Shown in pieces: positions 47,363 through 59,773 of a stretch of 64,000 bases of DNA. Made by a program: the position numbers and the translations under genes. The stretch spans positions 1,984,001 to 2,048,000 of the forward strand of contig JAACJO010000009.1 in the NCBI GenBank assembly GCA_013368445.1, read 5' to 3'. Origin of the DNA: Leucocoprinus leucothites (taxonomy: Eukaryota; Basidiomycota; Agaricomycetes; Agaricales; Agaricaceae). A model generated the notes under the pieces. The model did not search any database. It saw only the letters and a list, made by a program, of their open reading frames with translations, and had not been told where the DNA came from. Every line of letters begins with the position of its first letter. The first letter of the stretch is position 1.

Positions 47363-50300
47363 ATGGTCAATTTGTCTCCAAAAGTTCAACCCTCTCCCGG
47401 ACCTGGTTGGGTGACTTTGCGAGGTATGAGTCTTCTATCAAAGATTTGATCCCCTTGGTTGGATACACGCTGACCCCAACTGTTCTCTGCAATTTTTTTC
47501 CATTGCCTATGTCCTTGATTGTCGATCCACGTTTCCATCACTGATTCTGCATGGTGGCGGGTGAACAGAATCACATCCATCCTCTGATGGAGAGATAGAG
47601 ATTATAGAAGTTAAAGGCCCTTCATCCACGAGCGGCGTCAAGAAACGGAAGAACGGTGGCGAGGGCGATCCCCCCGCTCAAGAAGGGGCAGGTCCCAGTA
47701 CTAAACGTGCGAGGCACAGCACATTTGGCGTTGGGCGCAGCGAGAGTGAGTAGTTGCTCTTTCCGCCGTTCTGTCCCGGGCTTTATATATTGCTGCTGCT
47801 TACTGATGGTGGCTTTTCTTCTTCACAGGGACTTCCATTTCTGGCTCCTCCAGTCTCGACGCTTCTGGTTTGGGCAATGGCGCAAATACCAGTGCAGGTA
47901 CGGGCGCCAATCATAAATTAAAGTTCTTGAGTGACGCTTTTAAAAAAAGACAAACGTTCGGACACTCCCCCGAGTCCCATACCTGGTCGATCAGCTGGTT
48001 CTGCTCTCCCAGGCCCTTCAACTTCGAGCGGCAAGCGTTTTGAAAGTGCCACGCGCAGTCCTTCGAAGGCAAATAAACAAACAACCCTCCAATTTGCTTC
48101 CATTTCAAGAAGCAAGCCACGCGAGGAGTCCACTGCCTCAGCTTTGGCGGCATTATATGCCTCTAGCCGAGATGAAGTCGACCCTAGCATTGCAGAGTGG
48201 AGGAAAAAGAAGCAAAATCTCGTGATTCGCAGCCCGAGGGACCTATTCAAGCACAGGGAAAAGTTGAAATCAAAGGAGATCGGACAAATCAAGGGCAAAG
48301 GAAAAGGGAAAAGGGATCCGTCGGTTTACCCTGAGTCCTCGAGTGATTCAAGTGACACCGGCGTCTCCTCTTCCGTTAGTCCAATCTGCAACGCTGGTGT
48401 CAGAAGCACGAGCAAGGTTGTGGCTGGCCCAAGTACCTCAACCCCTGGGCATGTCTCGAGCTCAGGACAGTCCTCCTTAACTGAGCGAGCATCTGTCAAG
48501 AGCGCAAAAGAACAAGATGGTATGCTTCCCTTTTCCTAGACCGCCCACTTCGTGATGACGATTTGTATGATAGACCACGGTCCTTTGTATGTGAATGACC
48601 GGCGACAGGTTGCCAGGAAGACCGCTACTTCATTGAAGCCCGTGAAGATGCATCAGTTTGATCGTCAGTAATGAGCCCATTAGTTTCGCTGAAATTCTTA
48701 ACAAGCTTCTAGGACAACTAACACCTGACGACAGCGAAACGAGATCATTCTCTCCAGCTAGCACTCCCGGTGCGGATCCGAGCCCCATAGACGAGGAAAA
48801 TAATCCAGGACGTGAGTCACGGGTGTTGGTCAATGTCGACTTTAATATCTTATTCGTATCCCAGGTGGCGAAAACTCGGCTACCAAGATGATTTCCATTA
48901 CCCGAAAACCGGGTGCAGGGCAGGAGCCTAGTCGGGTACTAACGAGTTCGATCAAAGGCAAGGAGAAGGCTGCTGGACTCTCCAACAACGATGATGTGAT
49001 CACCATCGAGAGCAGCGAAGATGACCTACCCGTGAAGTCGACCAGCACTAGACCAATACATAAATCTCCAAGGAAATCAATTCTCTCAGCCGTTAAGCTA
49101 GTATGTTGTACTGTGGTCCGTCTATAATCTATTTGACACCCGGTTAGCCACCGAACCCTAAACGCAAAGTGGGCCCAAAACGGTACACCATTGGCGGAAC
49201 GATGGACCTTACGACAGCCCTCAACGAAATGCTCGGGCAGCAGGATGCGCCGAAGCGGAACACCTCATTGTCTCAGGATATCATTGACCTCACCCTTGAT
49301 GACTCTGACGATTTCATGTTACAGAGTGAGTTTTCCTGACCCTGGCACAAAGTTATCTGTCTTGACGCATAACAAGCTACGAAAACACATCATGAACCCA
49401 AGGAACGTTCACCGCTTATCCAAGTCAAAAAGGAAAAGGCCCCAGAAATTCAAGTCCAGCCCTCTCTCCTCCGATTACGCCATCAATTACTGCTACCCCT
49501 CTTACAACGGAACTACTTCATCACAGATCAGCAGACGATCTTTTGGTTGCACCATCAAGCCTCGGCTCAACGCCGCGTCCCCGGTCTGTCCCCACGATTT
49601 CAGCTTCAGATGTCCCCGCTGCTCCTCGACAATCGCAGTCTGCTAGAACATCCCCGACAGGGTCTTCCGAGAGGCCCGTCGGAAAGCGCCCTATACTTCC
49701 AACGCGACGAATAATCCGGAGTCCCGTAAGCGATGATTCGGAGGTCGCAGACGAACAAGAAGTTGCTGAGGCCATAATCGAAGACGCCCCAACGAGTGCT
49801 AGCGAAAGTCGAATAAACTTAATGCACGATCTCGCAATCTCGTCGGTTCCCGCTTCAAGCTCGAACGTTAGCAGTGCCAGAGCTTCACCTGACCTCATAC
49901 CTCCTTTGCGAAGATCAGCCCGGGATAGTTCTGCAAGCTCGGCAGATCTTGTGCCATTGACCGATGCTGAGTCTCCTCCAGCTTCTCCAAGTCCTGAGCC
50001 TGCAGAACCCTATGAACAACCCTCATATGGAGGGTTTAAAGCGCTTACATGGGATCTCCATAGGCGTGACATCAATAACTTCCACTTCAAGCATTACTCC
50101 TCGAAAGACATTCCGACTTCTTTACCTGATTCCATCAATCGTTTATCGGAGTATACTCGACGGGAAGCTGGAATCCGGGATGTTTTCCAAGCCTTCATAC
50201 TCGAGAACATCTGCGACGATGAAGCTGGTGCTCCCGAAATTGAGATCATCAATGAAATTGACGCCGAGCCGTCGCCAGTATTCGAGTTCAATTACTCTAA

Positions 50301-51401
50301 TAGGATGTGGTATGGTGAAGGCGTGTCAATGCCGGATTATAGCAAGCTGAAAGGTTGTGATTGCATTGGAAGATGTGATCCGAAGAGCCAAACGTGTGCT
50401 TGTGCCATTAAGACGAGGTCATACCTCGAAATTGATGGATGCGTATATGAGAAGAATGGGCGACTAAAACATCCACGCTATCCTATTTTCGAATGTAACG
50501 ACCTGTGTTCTTGCGAAGGTGATTGCAGAAATCGGGTTAGTTGTTCCCGGCTTTAAGCCCAAATATTCTGGGTTATATGGGTTGCTAATATTTCGATTGA
50601 TAACAGGTTGTGCAACATGGTCGGAAGGTTCAGCTTAGTGTCAGGAAAACCCAGGGCAAAGGATGGGGTGATTATTTCTCATTGCCCACCCGCCCTTCTG
50701 CTTGACTAACAGAACAAAGGTGTTTTCAATGGACCTAAGCGCCTTCCGAAAGGCACCTTCCTTGGGATTTATGCAGGCGAATTGCTTACAGACGAGCAGG
50801 GTGAAATCCGTGGCCGGTAAGTTGCAGACTTTCTGTTGTCAGAATCTTTCCTTGACAATATTTTTTTATAGTTATTACAATACCCTCGGCAAATCCTATT
50901 TATTTGACATTGATTTCTGGCACTTGAAAAAAGGTTTTGACCCAGATGAGTGGCACAACAAATACGTGGTTGATGCATACCACGCGGGCAATGTATGTTA
51001 TCAATTTTCTTTCGGAGAGACACTGACTCAACCTTATGTAGTTCACGAGGTTTCTGGTCAGTGTCTTCTTCCCCTGGATTACATTCTAAGCCTAAAAATG
51101 ACTGCAGAATCATTCTTGTGAACCGAATGCTCGGCTTTTTCCTTGCTACATCAACGAGCCTGACGTTGAAAAGCCTCTTCTTGTGGTATTTTCCAACAAG
51201 GATATACCCCCTTTTGAAGAAGTCTGCTTTAATTATATGGGATCATATCCAGAGGATGAAGAGGATGAGGATGAGGATGAGGATAACCAGGATGATGAGC
51301 CCAGTGGTGAGAAACGCAAGGATGCCGTTTATCGGCCGTGTATGTGCGGTGCAAAGAAATGCAAAGGTGAGAATATTTTTACAAGGACTAGAGCAGTTTA
51401 A
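47363..51401 (+). CDS. SUV39/Clr4-type SET histone methyltransferase
   Basis: Multi-exon gene starting at ATG 47363 (MVNLSPKVQPSPGPGW). Its N-terminal two thirds is disordered, Ser/Pro-rich and basic. No chromodomain is visible. The pre-SET at 50350-50540 has all nine zinc cysteines: CDCIGRCDPKSQTCAC, then ECNDLCSCEGDCRNR. The SET domain (50605-51250) contains GKGWGVF, TFLGIYAGELL, the NHSCEPN motif split by an intron (51023-51130) and FNYMGSYP with the catalytic Tyr. The post-SET zinc site CMCGAKKC is at 51339-51362. This combination marks H3K9 methyltransferases of the SUV39/Clr4/DIM-5 class that build heterochromatin. An Asp/Glu repeat lies between SET and post-SET. The N-terminal part has SIM-like VITIESSEDD and IIDLTLDDSDD. 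The last codons could alternatively be removed by an intron at 51367. The first exons are less certain than the catalytic ones. Confidence 0.87.
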
Positions 51402-51759
51402 TGACGGCAAGAGGCAGGTGTAATGTGGAATTGATATGCAGAAAGCTCATGATTATGGTAGTTATGACACAAGATGCTCGATTGCATGTGCAGACAATGT
51501 CTTTTGGTTTATTATATCCAATACAACAGTTTCATACATTGAGATGGGGTTGAGCACGCGATTCATGTCCGAGCGGGGCCGCGGTGTTGATCGTGTTTAT
51601 TGATCCGTCATGATTCTTGTTTACCAGTAACGCGGGAGGAACACAAACACCATCATCATCGGCATCATGCAATGTCATCACCGCATCTAGACTTGAACTT
51701 TCGCGGTGCCTTGGTACTCCCAGCTACTACACACGGGAGACATTCTGCACCTGCCAGGA
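51402..51759. other. Intergenic
   Basis: Short gap between same-strand genes. Nothing else is recognised. Confidence 0.5.
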
Positions 51760-52998
51760 ATGCTCACGCGAAATGCTTTGCAAAAAACTTATCACTCTTC
51801 AGCAAAGAGCATTCTGCGACTTGGACATCAGTTGAGATATGCCTCAACGGCTTCTATGACGTCGGCGCGCATACCGTCAGTGCCAGGCGACAACCATAAC
51901 ACGGCAATGGTTCAGGATCCCGGTGTTATGAAAGGAATGGAACATAGGGACTTAGCACTGGGTCTTCGAAGAGAGCAACCACCAGATTCCGTTACGCCGA
52001 ACAAGAAAGCGCTTGGGAAGAAACCAAAGAAAGACCTTGGTGAGGAGGTTGAGCTCTCGGACGCGGAATGGGAAATTCGTACCGGTGCGTTCGATTCGAT
52101 GGTATTTCGTTTACGAGTATAATCATTCTCTCTGAATAGGGAGAGCATTGTTTGTCTTGCAAGAAACCCTTCCTGAATTCTTCAAGATTGGGTTAGTGAC
52201 CGATTTCGACAAATCAACGGGTGCTCCTGTCCAGCCTTCCTCTGGCTTGCCTCTATCACTGGGACCGAGTGCAAATCCCCTTGATTTCCTTCAACAGAGC
52301 TCTCATCTGCAAGAAGAACGTGTCGATATTGGAGTTGAATCGATATACTCGCCGAAGGTCAAGCTGGAGTATACACCTCCCACCGCTTTGCCTGCGCCGT
52401 TTCCCAGAACGCTCCATGTGGAAGGTGCATGCTATCTATCTTTCTTTTTTGCACCTACCCTGAAACATGTTTCGTAGGCCTTTCTCTATATCATGCATCT
52501 GCGTCATTTATGCGACACACGATGAACGCACTGTATTCTGATCTAGCTGTGACACTGACGAAGGTTTCCTTTCATGGGCCGCCTTCTCTTCCGCACAAAG
52601 GCTCAACGGGTGATGGTGATTTGGGCACGGAGTTAATGCCGAGGTCAGAAAAGAAGCGACAGTCGAGGGAGAAGAGCGCGCTTGTCAGGTTTATGGTAAC
52701 TGGCACTGCACGAGTTAGCGGTGGTGTGGGCGAATGGGAGGTGTATGTACCCTTACCTCCCTCCATGCCCGTGTCATTGTACACTGACAGTACTCTCTGA
52801 CACAGTGAATCGACGTATATTTTCTCACCGATCTCTGGTCTGATACACAAGCAAGTCATAAATTCAATACACCCGGCCCCTCATCAAGCAGTCTACGATT
52901 CGCTCAGTAAATTACTTGGATTCGGCTGGAGCTCAGGAAGTGAGCACGTTGGCAAGGGGCCAGCTCCAGGAACTATGTTTAATGGATCGTCCAAGTGA
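51760..52998 (+). CDS. Conserved-looking protein, probable mitochondrial import
   Basis: Four exons close in frame: 51760-52084, 52140-52424, 52478-52742, 52806-52998 (355 residues). The first 30 residues (MLTRNALQKTYHSSAKSILR) are basic, hydroxylated and free of acids, a typical mitochondrial presequence. The body has RALFVLQETLPEFFKIGLVT, YSPKVKLEYTPPTALPAPFP, HASASFMRHTMNALYSDLAV and FSPISGLIHKQVINSIHPAP. This is an ordered alpha/beta pattern with the feel of a small cone- or NTF2-like fold. I do not recognise the family with certainty. The clean exon closure and the well-formed C-terminal half argue for a real gene. Function is unknown. Confidence 0.7.
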
Positions 52999-53129
52999 TC
53001 TGAGAGGTCATGGGCGTAGTCGTGGTGGTTAGAACTGTGGACTATTTGAGTTGTATACTTAGCAACACTTTGCTTGATCAATAACTTTATGTTGGTGGCT
53101 GTGCACAATTTTCCTTTCCCTCGAATATC

Positions 53130-56100
53130 ATGGCGCTCAACCTCAAGCGCAAGAGATCAGAACCAGTGGTCTCGCGAAAGGTGCTACAGCCTAAAAACTA
53201 GGTCTATCAGTTTCTCATGCCGATCTTTGGTTCTAGGTGCGCAAGACTGAAGACGAGGACCTGTCTGAGCGCTCAGACTCTGATCAAAGCGAAAATAATG
53301 TCATAGACGACGACGGGAGTCTCCACGATGGATCTGGCCCCGCAGACAGCGACGACGACGAAGAATGGACAGGAACAGGTCTTTCTGGTCCTTCAGCCAA
53401 TATGAGGAACGAGGAGAATGTTGGAAAGCCTAACAAACCACCGACGGGAGAGGAGCTACGTGTTATCAAGGATGCTGGTGACCTCTTTAGGTCCAACTCC
53501 TTCAAACTTCAGGTACGTATCCTGGTTTTCACTTCAAGTAATACACTGAAACCTCTGATATCATTTAGATTGATGCTCTTCTACCAAATGTTCGGCCCAA
53601 GCCCTCTAAGATACCACCTCTTGAACGGTTCCTCCTCGCACTACACACTTTCATCATGGAAATCCCTTCAATATCTCAAAAGCATCCTCTCGAAGCTTCT
53701 CGAAAGATGCTCAAGAAAGGTATCGCTGTACCTTACACGCTACCACTCCCGACCGAAGACACGAATTGGAAGGTTGGATACGAAAGTCCAAGTGATATCA
53801 CACTTGTTGGAAGTTGGCCGAATAAGATGAGCGTAAAACCGAAAGATGGACTGCCCTATGGTGTAGATCTTTCCGTTGAGATGCCTGATGTGAGTCGAGT
53901 TCGTTTGCAGTTTGAAGAAACCAGATCATGACTATAATCCTACTTTTGCAGAACCTCTTCCAGGAGAAGGACTACCTTAATGGACGGTTTTTCCAGAAAC
54001 GCGCCTTCTATCTGTCTGCTATTGCTGCTGCTATCAAGTCCTCAAAGAAAAAAATGAATGTCGAGGTTTACTACGGATCACCCTCTGGGGATCCTCGGTT
54101 AACAAACCTCGTACTCATACCTCGAAAAGGTTTGTAAACACCTATCAACCACCTTCACGTCAATCTCATTCCAACATATTCCCGCGCCCTAGACGATTCC
54201 CCCACTGACTTCACGAAGCTGAATGCAAAAGTTGTAATAATACCTACTGTCTCCAAAACATGCCCAATACCTCTCAACAGACTCTCACCATCGCATTCCA
54301 ATCTCCGCCTCTCCTCTTCTTCCTCAAATCAAGAACCCGCCCAAAATCAACCACGACACATACCGTCACCAACATACAACACTGCTCTCCTTCACGCTTT
54401 CACCCCACGTCTGCACCTACTCTCGACCCACAACCTAAAAAACGAAGCCCCCGCATTCGGGAACGCTGTAACGCTTCTGCGGGTATGGGCTAACCAGAGA
54501 GGATTTGCTGACGTCGGTGAGGACAAGCTCTGCGTACGTGGATTCGAGCAGCGCGGGGTGTGGTGGAGTGCAATTGTCAGTCTAGCAGTACTTGGTGAAG
54601 AACATACAGGGAGTGGAAAGGGTGTTTTTGGGAAGAGAAAGGCACTGGGAAGAGGGCTGAGTTCGTATCAGATGTTCAAAGCTGCATTGGATTTCTTGGG
54701 TGGGTGATCTGCCAGGCGATGAGAAAAGTGATTAACCCTTGTGTCAATCTAGCCAAGTTCGAGTTTGAGAAAGAGGCGATATTTGTGAAGCCGACGAATG
54801 GGCATCGAGTATGGCATTGCTTTCTTCAGTCCACCTGTACCACGTGTTGACTTTTGAACTAGTTCTCGCCAGAGGAGTATGATGTGCGGCAGCAGCCCGT
54901 CTTTGTAGACTCGACGTCACTGGTAAACGTATTATCGGGTGTTCCCCGCGGTTCACTGGAACTGGTATGGTCTAAGATCAGACGCCGTTGATATGCGCTA
55001 ATATTTTTCTTAGCTGCGGTATGAAGCCTTACATACACTCGAAATCCTTAACCAAACGACAATTTCCGGGAACTCTTTCACCGAAGTGTTCCTCAAGGAT
55101 CAACGCAATCTTCCAACGCGGTTTGACAGCATCCTTCGGTTCGTTCTCCCTCTTTTTCAAGGTTGAAAATAAGACTCATGCTTCTCATAGTGTGGACCTG
55201 AGTGATGCTAAGCCCCGTAATCTTTCATTCGACGCAACGATGGACAAGGGCTCAGCGTTTAGCGCTCTCCTTGCCTCTATCGACACACTTCTTCACAAAG
55301 GACTTGGCGATCGTACGAGGTGTATTACTATCCTCAGCCCTACAACCTCTCCGCGTCCGTTAACTCATGCCCTTCCAAACACTTCCGACGTGATATACAT
55401 CGGCTTTGTGCATCATCCCCAGCATGCAACACGACTCGTAGATCATGGGCCAGCAGCCGACGAGCAAGATCAGAATCTAATCACTGCATTCCGAGACCTA
55501 TGGGGAGAGAAAGCCGAGCTACGGAGGTTCAAGGATGGGAGGATCGTAGAGAGTGTTGTATGGGATGTAAAAACAGCTGAAGAACGGGCACATATCCCAA
55601 CTCACATTGTGCGATTCCTCCTCGAACGTCACTTCGGCATCATTTCGTCGCCGCCCTCGTCAGAACAAACCCACGCTGTTCAGGGATGGCAGTCCGCTTT
55701 CGATTCAGTCTTGCGACTACCAGAGGATGTCTCGAGGGTTTACTTGAATGGCGGATTACCCGTAGGATACAAGAATGCCCTGAGCGCCTTTGATGGCCTC
55801 GTCAAGTCGATTAAAGATCTGGATGATGAACTTCCACTCGCTACACTCAGTGTGAGCCCGATTTGCGAGGCCTTACGATACACAAGCGTTTTTGCACCTG
55901 TTCCCCTCCCAGACTCCCTGGCTGGCATCCTGCCTCCAAATGCACGCTACCTCCCTTACATGGACCTCATCATTGAATTCGAGAAGTCTTCCAAGTGGCC
56001 AGATGACCTCAAAGCCATTCAGAAGATCAAGCTTGCCTTCTTTGAGAGGGTCGCCGAGAGTTTGATGAAGGCTTCAGAAGGACTGAAAGCGAGAGTAGTC

Positions 56101-57563
56101 ATCAGCGATGGGATTCACGAGTATAATCCAATTTTGGATCAATCGTTCTTGGGGGTTGTCACACCCGAGGGTTGGGCTTTCGCACTGCGGATCTGGAATT
56201 CCCGTGAAGCTGTGCTGCTAGATCGTATCATTGCAGGACACGACAAGGTGCTCCCCCACGTCAAACCCCTTAACAAACAGAAACAGCTGAAAGGGAAAGA
56301 ATACCACGATGCTGTATATGCGAAAGAAGTCTATACACGCAGGTTCATCCATGCACCACGCCATCATAGAGCGATCGCTGCTTTGTGCCATCGATATTCA
56401 GCATATGCCGGGACTGTACGTTTGGTGAAACGATGGCTTGCCGCACATTGGGTACTAGGACCGGGAAGAGCGAGCGAGGAGGCGGTTGAGCTACTTTGTG
56501 CGAGGATATTCGTGGGTGAGGATGGGAAGTACATGACTATGGATGTGGACTCTGATGTAGCGATTCGACAACCTGGCGTCCCTGGGACAAAGGAGCGGGG
56601 TTTTGCTTGCGTTGTTGAGCTTTTGAAGGAGTGGAAGTGGGAGGAAGGGATTAACGTGCCTGTATATGCTACCCCGGGGAAGCAAAACCAAGGCTTCCCA
56701 GAAGAAGACGAGGTTGAAGGCGGGGAAGATGGTGAGGGAAACACCGCAAAGAAGGTCAATGAGGCAAAGAAAGACGTGAAGGCATCAAGTTCCAGTGCTT
56801 GGACCATTATAACGGAGTTTGACCAAGAGGGCAAAATGTGGACAAGTAATGGCCCTGATGTCGTTGTTGCGCACAGGATCAAGGCGCTTGCGGTTGCGAC
56901 TTGGGATTGTTTACAAGGTATCGAGAAAGGCAATATCAACGTGCAAGTACGTTCTTCTATTCCCTCGATTGATCTCGCTCCTGATTATAACATTATTCTA
57001 GGCCCTATTCGTTCATCCCACTAACGATTACGATTTTGTTGTGCACCTTGATCCCACTGTCCTGCCTCGCTACATGCACAACGTCGCAGTAAACCCTGAA
57101 AAGCTCACAAAACGCGGAAAATATGCCAATAAGATGTTGGATAGTCAAGACGCCGTTGTCAGGCCTGGCTTCGATCCCGCAAGGATGTTGTTCGATGACC
57201 TACAGGTGCGTATTCGTGTCTCTACGCAAGGTTCAGAATGTCTGATAGCAGTATTGTAGCGAATATATGCGGATACTTTCAAAATTTTCCACGACCGTTT
57301 TGGTGGTAGCCAATTCGGTGCAGTTTGGGACCCCAGTGTAAAACAATCAAGGCCCTTCAGAGTATTGGGTGGTTTCTCAAGTGCCCCAACGAACAAGGTA
57401 TATATTGGGATGCCTCTGCTTCCGAGTATTATACTTACCTCCGATACAGGAAAATGAGCGGAGCAAGAGTAAAGATCTAGTCGGATTGAACAGTGCATCG
57501 ATTCTTGGAGAGATAGAAAGAATGGGAGCAGGGCTGGTCACCAAAATTGTCGTACAGACATGA
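53130..57563 (+). CDS. utp22: Utp22/Nrap ribosome-biogenesis protein
   Basis: Multi-exon gene of roughly 1,100 residues, from ATG 53130 (MALNLKRKRSEP) to TGA 57561-57563. An acidic N-terminal segment is followed by the Nrap domains: PLERFLLALHTFIMEIP, the nucleotidyltransferase-like GYESPSDITLVGSW and GLPYGVDLSVEMP, YLSAIAAAIKSSKK, and LRVWANQRGF. Further on are LRRFKDGRIVESVVWD, YSAYAGTVRLVKRWLAAHWV and HPTNDYDFVVHLDP. Utp22 belongs to the UTP-C module of the small-subunit processome with Rrp7 and casein kinase 2, acting in the nucleolus on 18S pre-rRNA. Its nucleotidyltransferase folds are considered inactive. The longest exon is about 55020-57024. No lesion is found. Confidence 0.93.
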
Positions 57564-58182
57564 TTATTCAATTTGCCATTTAGGAACAATGCGACTGGAT
57601 TTCTGTATCAAGCGAGGCTACATTTTTTCACCTTCTTCCCTTTTTTATTATAGAGCAGATTACTGAAAGAAAGGTGGCCTCTCCACATGTTCACCGTCGT
57701 GTTGCTTCCTGGTCAATCCTGTGCTCCTTATCGTCATCCTACTTCCAACATCGATGGTTCGTGTTTGAGGCTCGGCTTAGATTAAAATGATGGCAAAGCC
57801 AGGCCCACGTGGCTTTGCATAGGTACACTGGATCACAGCTTCGGCGCTGTTCCTATCCCGAACATCGGTGGTCCCGCGATGAGCTTTTCTCCGGGGAGAG
57901 AGATAACGCCTTTCAGACATCAGTTCAATTATAAAATTTCCCCGTCTGGGACGATCAGAGCGCCGGACAACTAAGCGGTGGGCGATGGGCTTACCACTCA
58001 TGGCCATTGGTCCAACTGAGCTGACCTCGTATCTCAACGTGAAACGAAGGGGCGGTGTAGCACTCGCAGGATAAGTTAGTTGTGCTTAGCCATGTCGGGG
58101 CCTTTATCTTGCGAGCCCGGTGAAATCAAGATAAAAGGCTTCGGGATGCAACCATAGTGCCCCCAATCCCATAATAATTGCA
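57564..58182. other. Intergenic
   Basis: 3' region of utp22 and promoter of the next gene. Nothing else is recognised. Confidence 0.5.
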
Positions 58183-59449
58183 ATGGCAGAAACGGTAATA
58201 CGCGAGGTACGTTCGCTTGCACATCCAGTAGACGGGACTTGACTGTATTCCGACAGGTTGTGCCCAACGTTTGGACTATTTCTCGGTGAACAGTATTACA
58301 CATCCTGATTCTAGTTCATTCACTGACTCGGCATCTTGAGCCCATTTACTCGCCTCGGGATCATTCACTTTGGTGGTCGGTCCACTGTCATTCAACTGAA
58401 GGATGGTGGCGTCTGGGTGCTGGCTTCAACTCCGCTGGAACAAGAAACGAAGGCCGTCATCGACAAACTTGGACCAGTAAAGTAGGCACCGTGTCTTACC
58501 TCCGATGCAGTGATATCCCTTGCTAAAATTCCAAATTAGGTTCATCATGGGTGCAAATGCCGTACACCACCTCTTCCTGGGTAATCACGAACCTATATAT
58601 GCTTCAACCTCGATATTAAGCTTGATCCCAGGGCAATACAAGAAAGCATACCCCTCGGCAAAGCTCATTGCCCCCGCAGATGCGCTGTCTCGTCTTGAGG
58701 ATAAATCTCTGAAATTTGACGGAGGTGAGGACCGTGGATACACAGAGACCGGAGACTTGGAACTCAACACTTTTGACAGCTTGGGGACGCGATTCGCCCG
58801 ATACAACATACGGATTCGAGGATGAGGTCAGTATTGAGCACTTCATCACTTGAGCCGGCTACATAGTTAACGACTACTTATAGATCAAAGCATGGTATAG
58901 ACTCTTTTACGGGATTTTAACAAAAAATTCACTCTGAGATTGTTCTTTAGCTACTTCAGTGGTTACAAGAACAAAGACGTCGCCTTCTTCCATTTGGAGA
59001 CCATGACTCTGATTCAAGCTGACCTCATCTTCAACCTTCCATGTAATGAACAGGTAAGTCATCGACATTAAAGAAGAACTTGTGCTTACAGCTAGGCTAG
59101 TACTCCAAAGCCAAGTCGAAGAAGGGGCTTTCCTTTCTTATGATCAACCCCTGGTCCTGGTTACACTCTCGTTCAGCCTGGTCATCGGGTGTTGACAAAG
59201 TGTGAGCGTCACATCTTCCAATATCTCATCCCAATCCTGACATTACTGGGCCCACCCAACAGCGCCATGAAGCGAGACATCAAGACCGTAGCTTCTTGGG
59301 ACTTCAAACGGATCATCCCTTGTCATGGCGTAAGAGAAGGGGTTTATATAGTAAAAAGCATGCTCATCTTCACATTATAGGACGTAATAGAAGGTAATGG
59401 AAAAGATGCCTGGATGAACGCCTTCAAGCTCTACCTACAGGATGGTTGA
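58183..59449 (+). CDS. DUF4336 (metallo-beta-lactamase-like) protein
   Basis: Starts at ATG 58183 (MAETVIRE). Successive short exons give VVPNVWTISRPFTRLG, FGGRSTVIQLKDGGVWVLAS, KFIMGANAVHHLFLG, YPSAKLIAPADALSRLEDKS and GRDSPDTTYGFEDE. Later ones give DVAFFHLETMTLIQADLIFN and KRDIKTVASWDFKRIIPCHG, ending NAFKLYLQDG. This is the DUF4336 family, a degenerate metallo-hydrolase fold common in fungi. The usual HxHxDH metal motif is reduced to NAVHH, with a late CHGD-type site (RIIPCHGDVIEG). Activity is not established for the family. All exons join in frame without lesions. Confidence 0.83.
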
Positions 59450-59773
59450 TAGAGAGGCTCTTGGGAGATTAATAAGGGTCTACTTTAGATTATAATGTAC
59501 ACGATGTCTAGTCCACCTCAACTCAGAGTAATGACTCGTTCTTGACAATCGCTAATAAAGGGGGTGAGCGATGGTGAATATCCAGGTTTCCGCATGAGGC
59601 GTGGTGATCTCAGCAGCTAATGAGACCTAGTCCAGTGGACAAAGGGGTACAACACAACGCACTTTAAAATTCGGCGAGCATACCAAGCGTATAAACTGAC
59701 ACATCTCCCCCTTTGAAAGTATCCCAATACTTGTCTCTATACGATCTCTTCCTCGGGATGAACGACAGAATTA
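59450..59773. other. Convergent intergenic
   Basis: Between the 3' end of the DUF4336 gene and the 3' end of the NACHT-like relic. No other feature. Confidence 0.5.

Noticed and set aside
56364..56939. 191-codon antisense frame
   Set aside because: Shadow of the utp22 coding sequence; low-complexity composition typical of reverse-frame translation.
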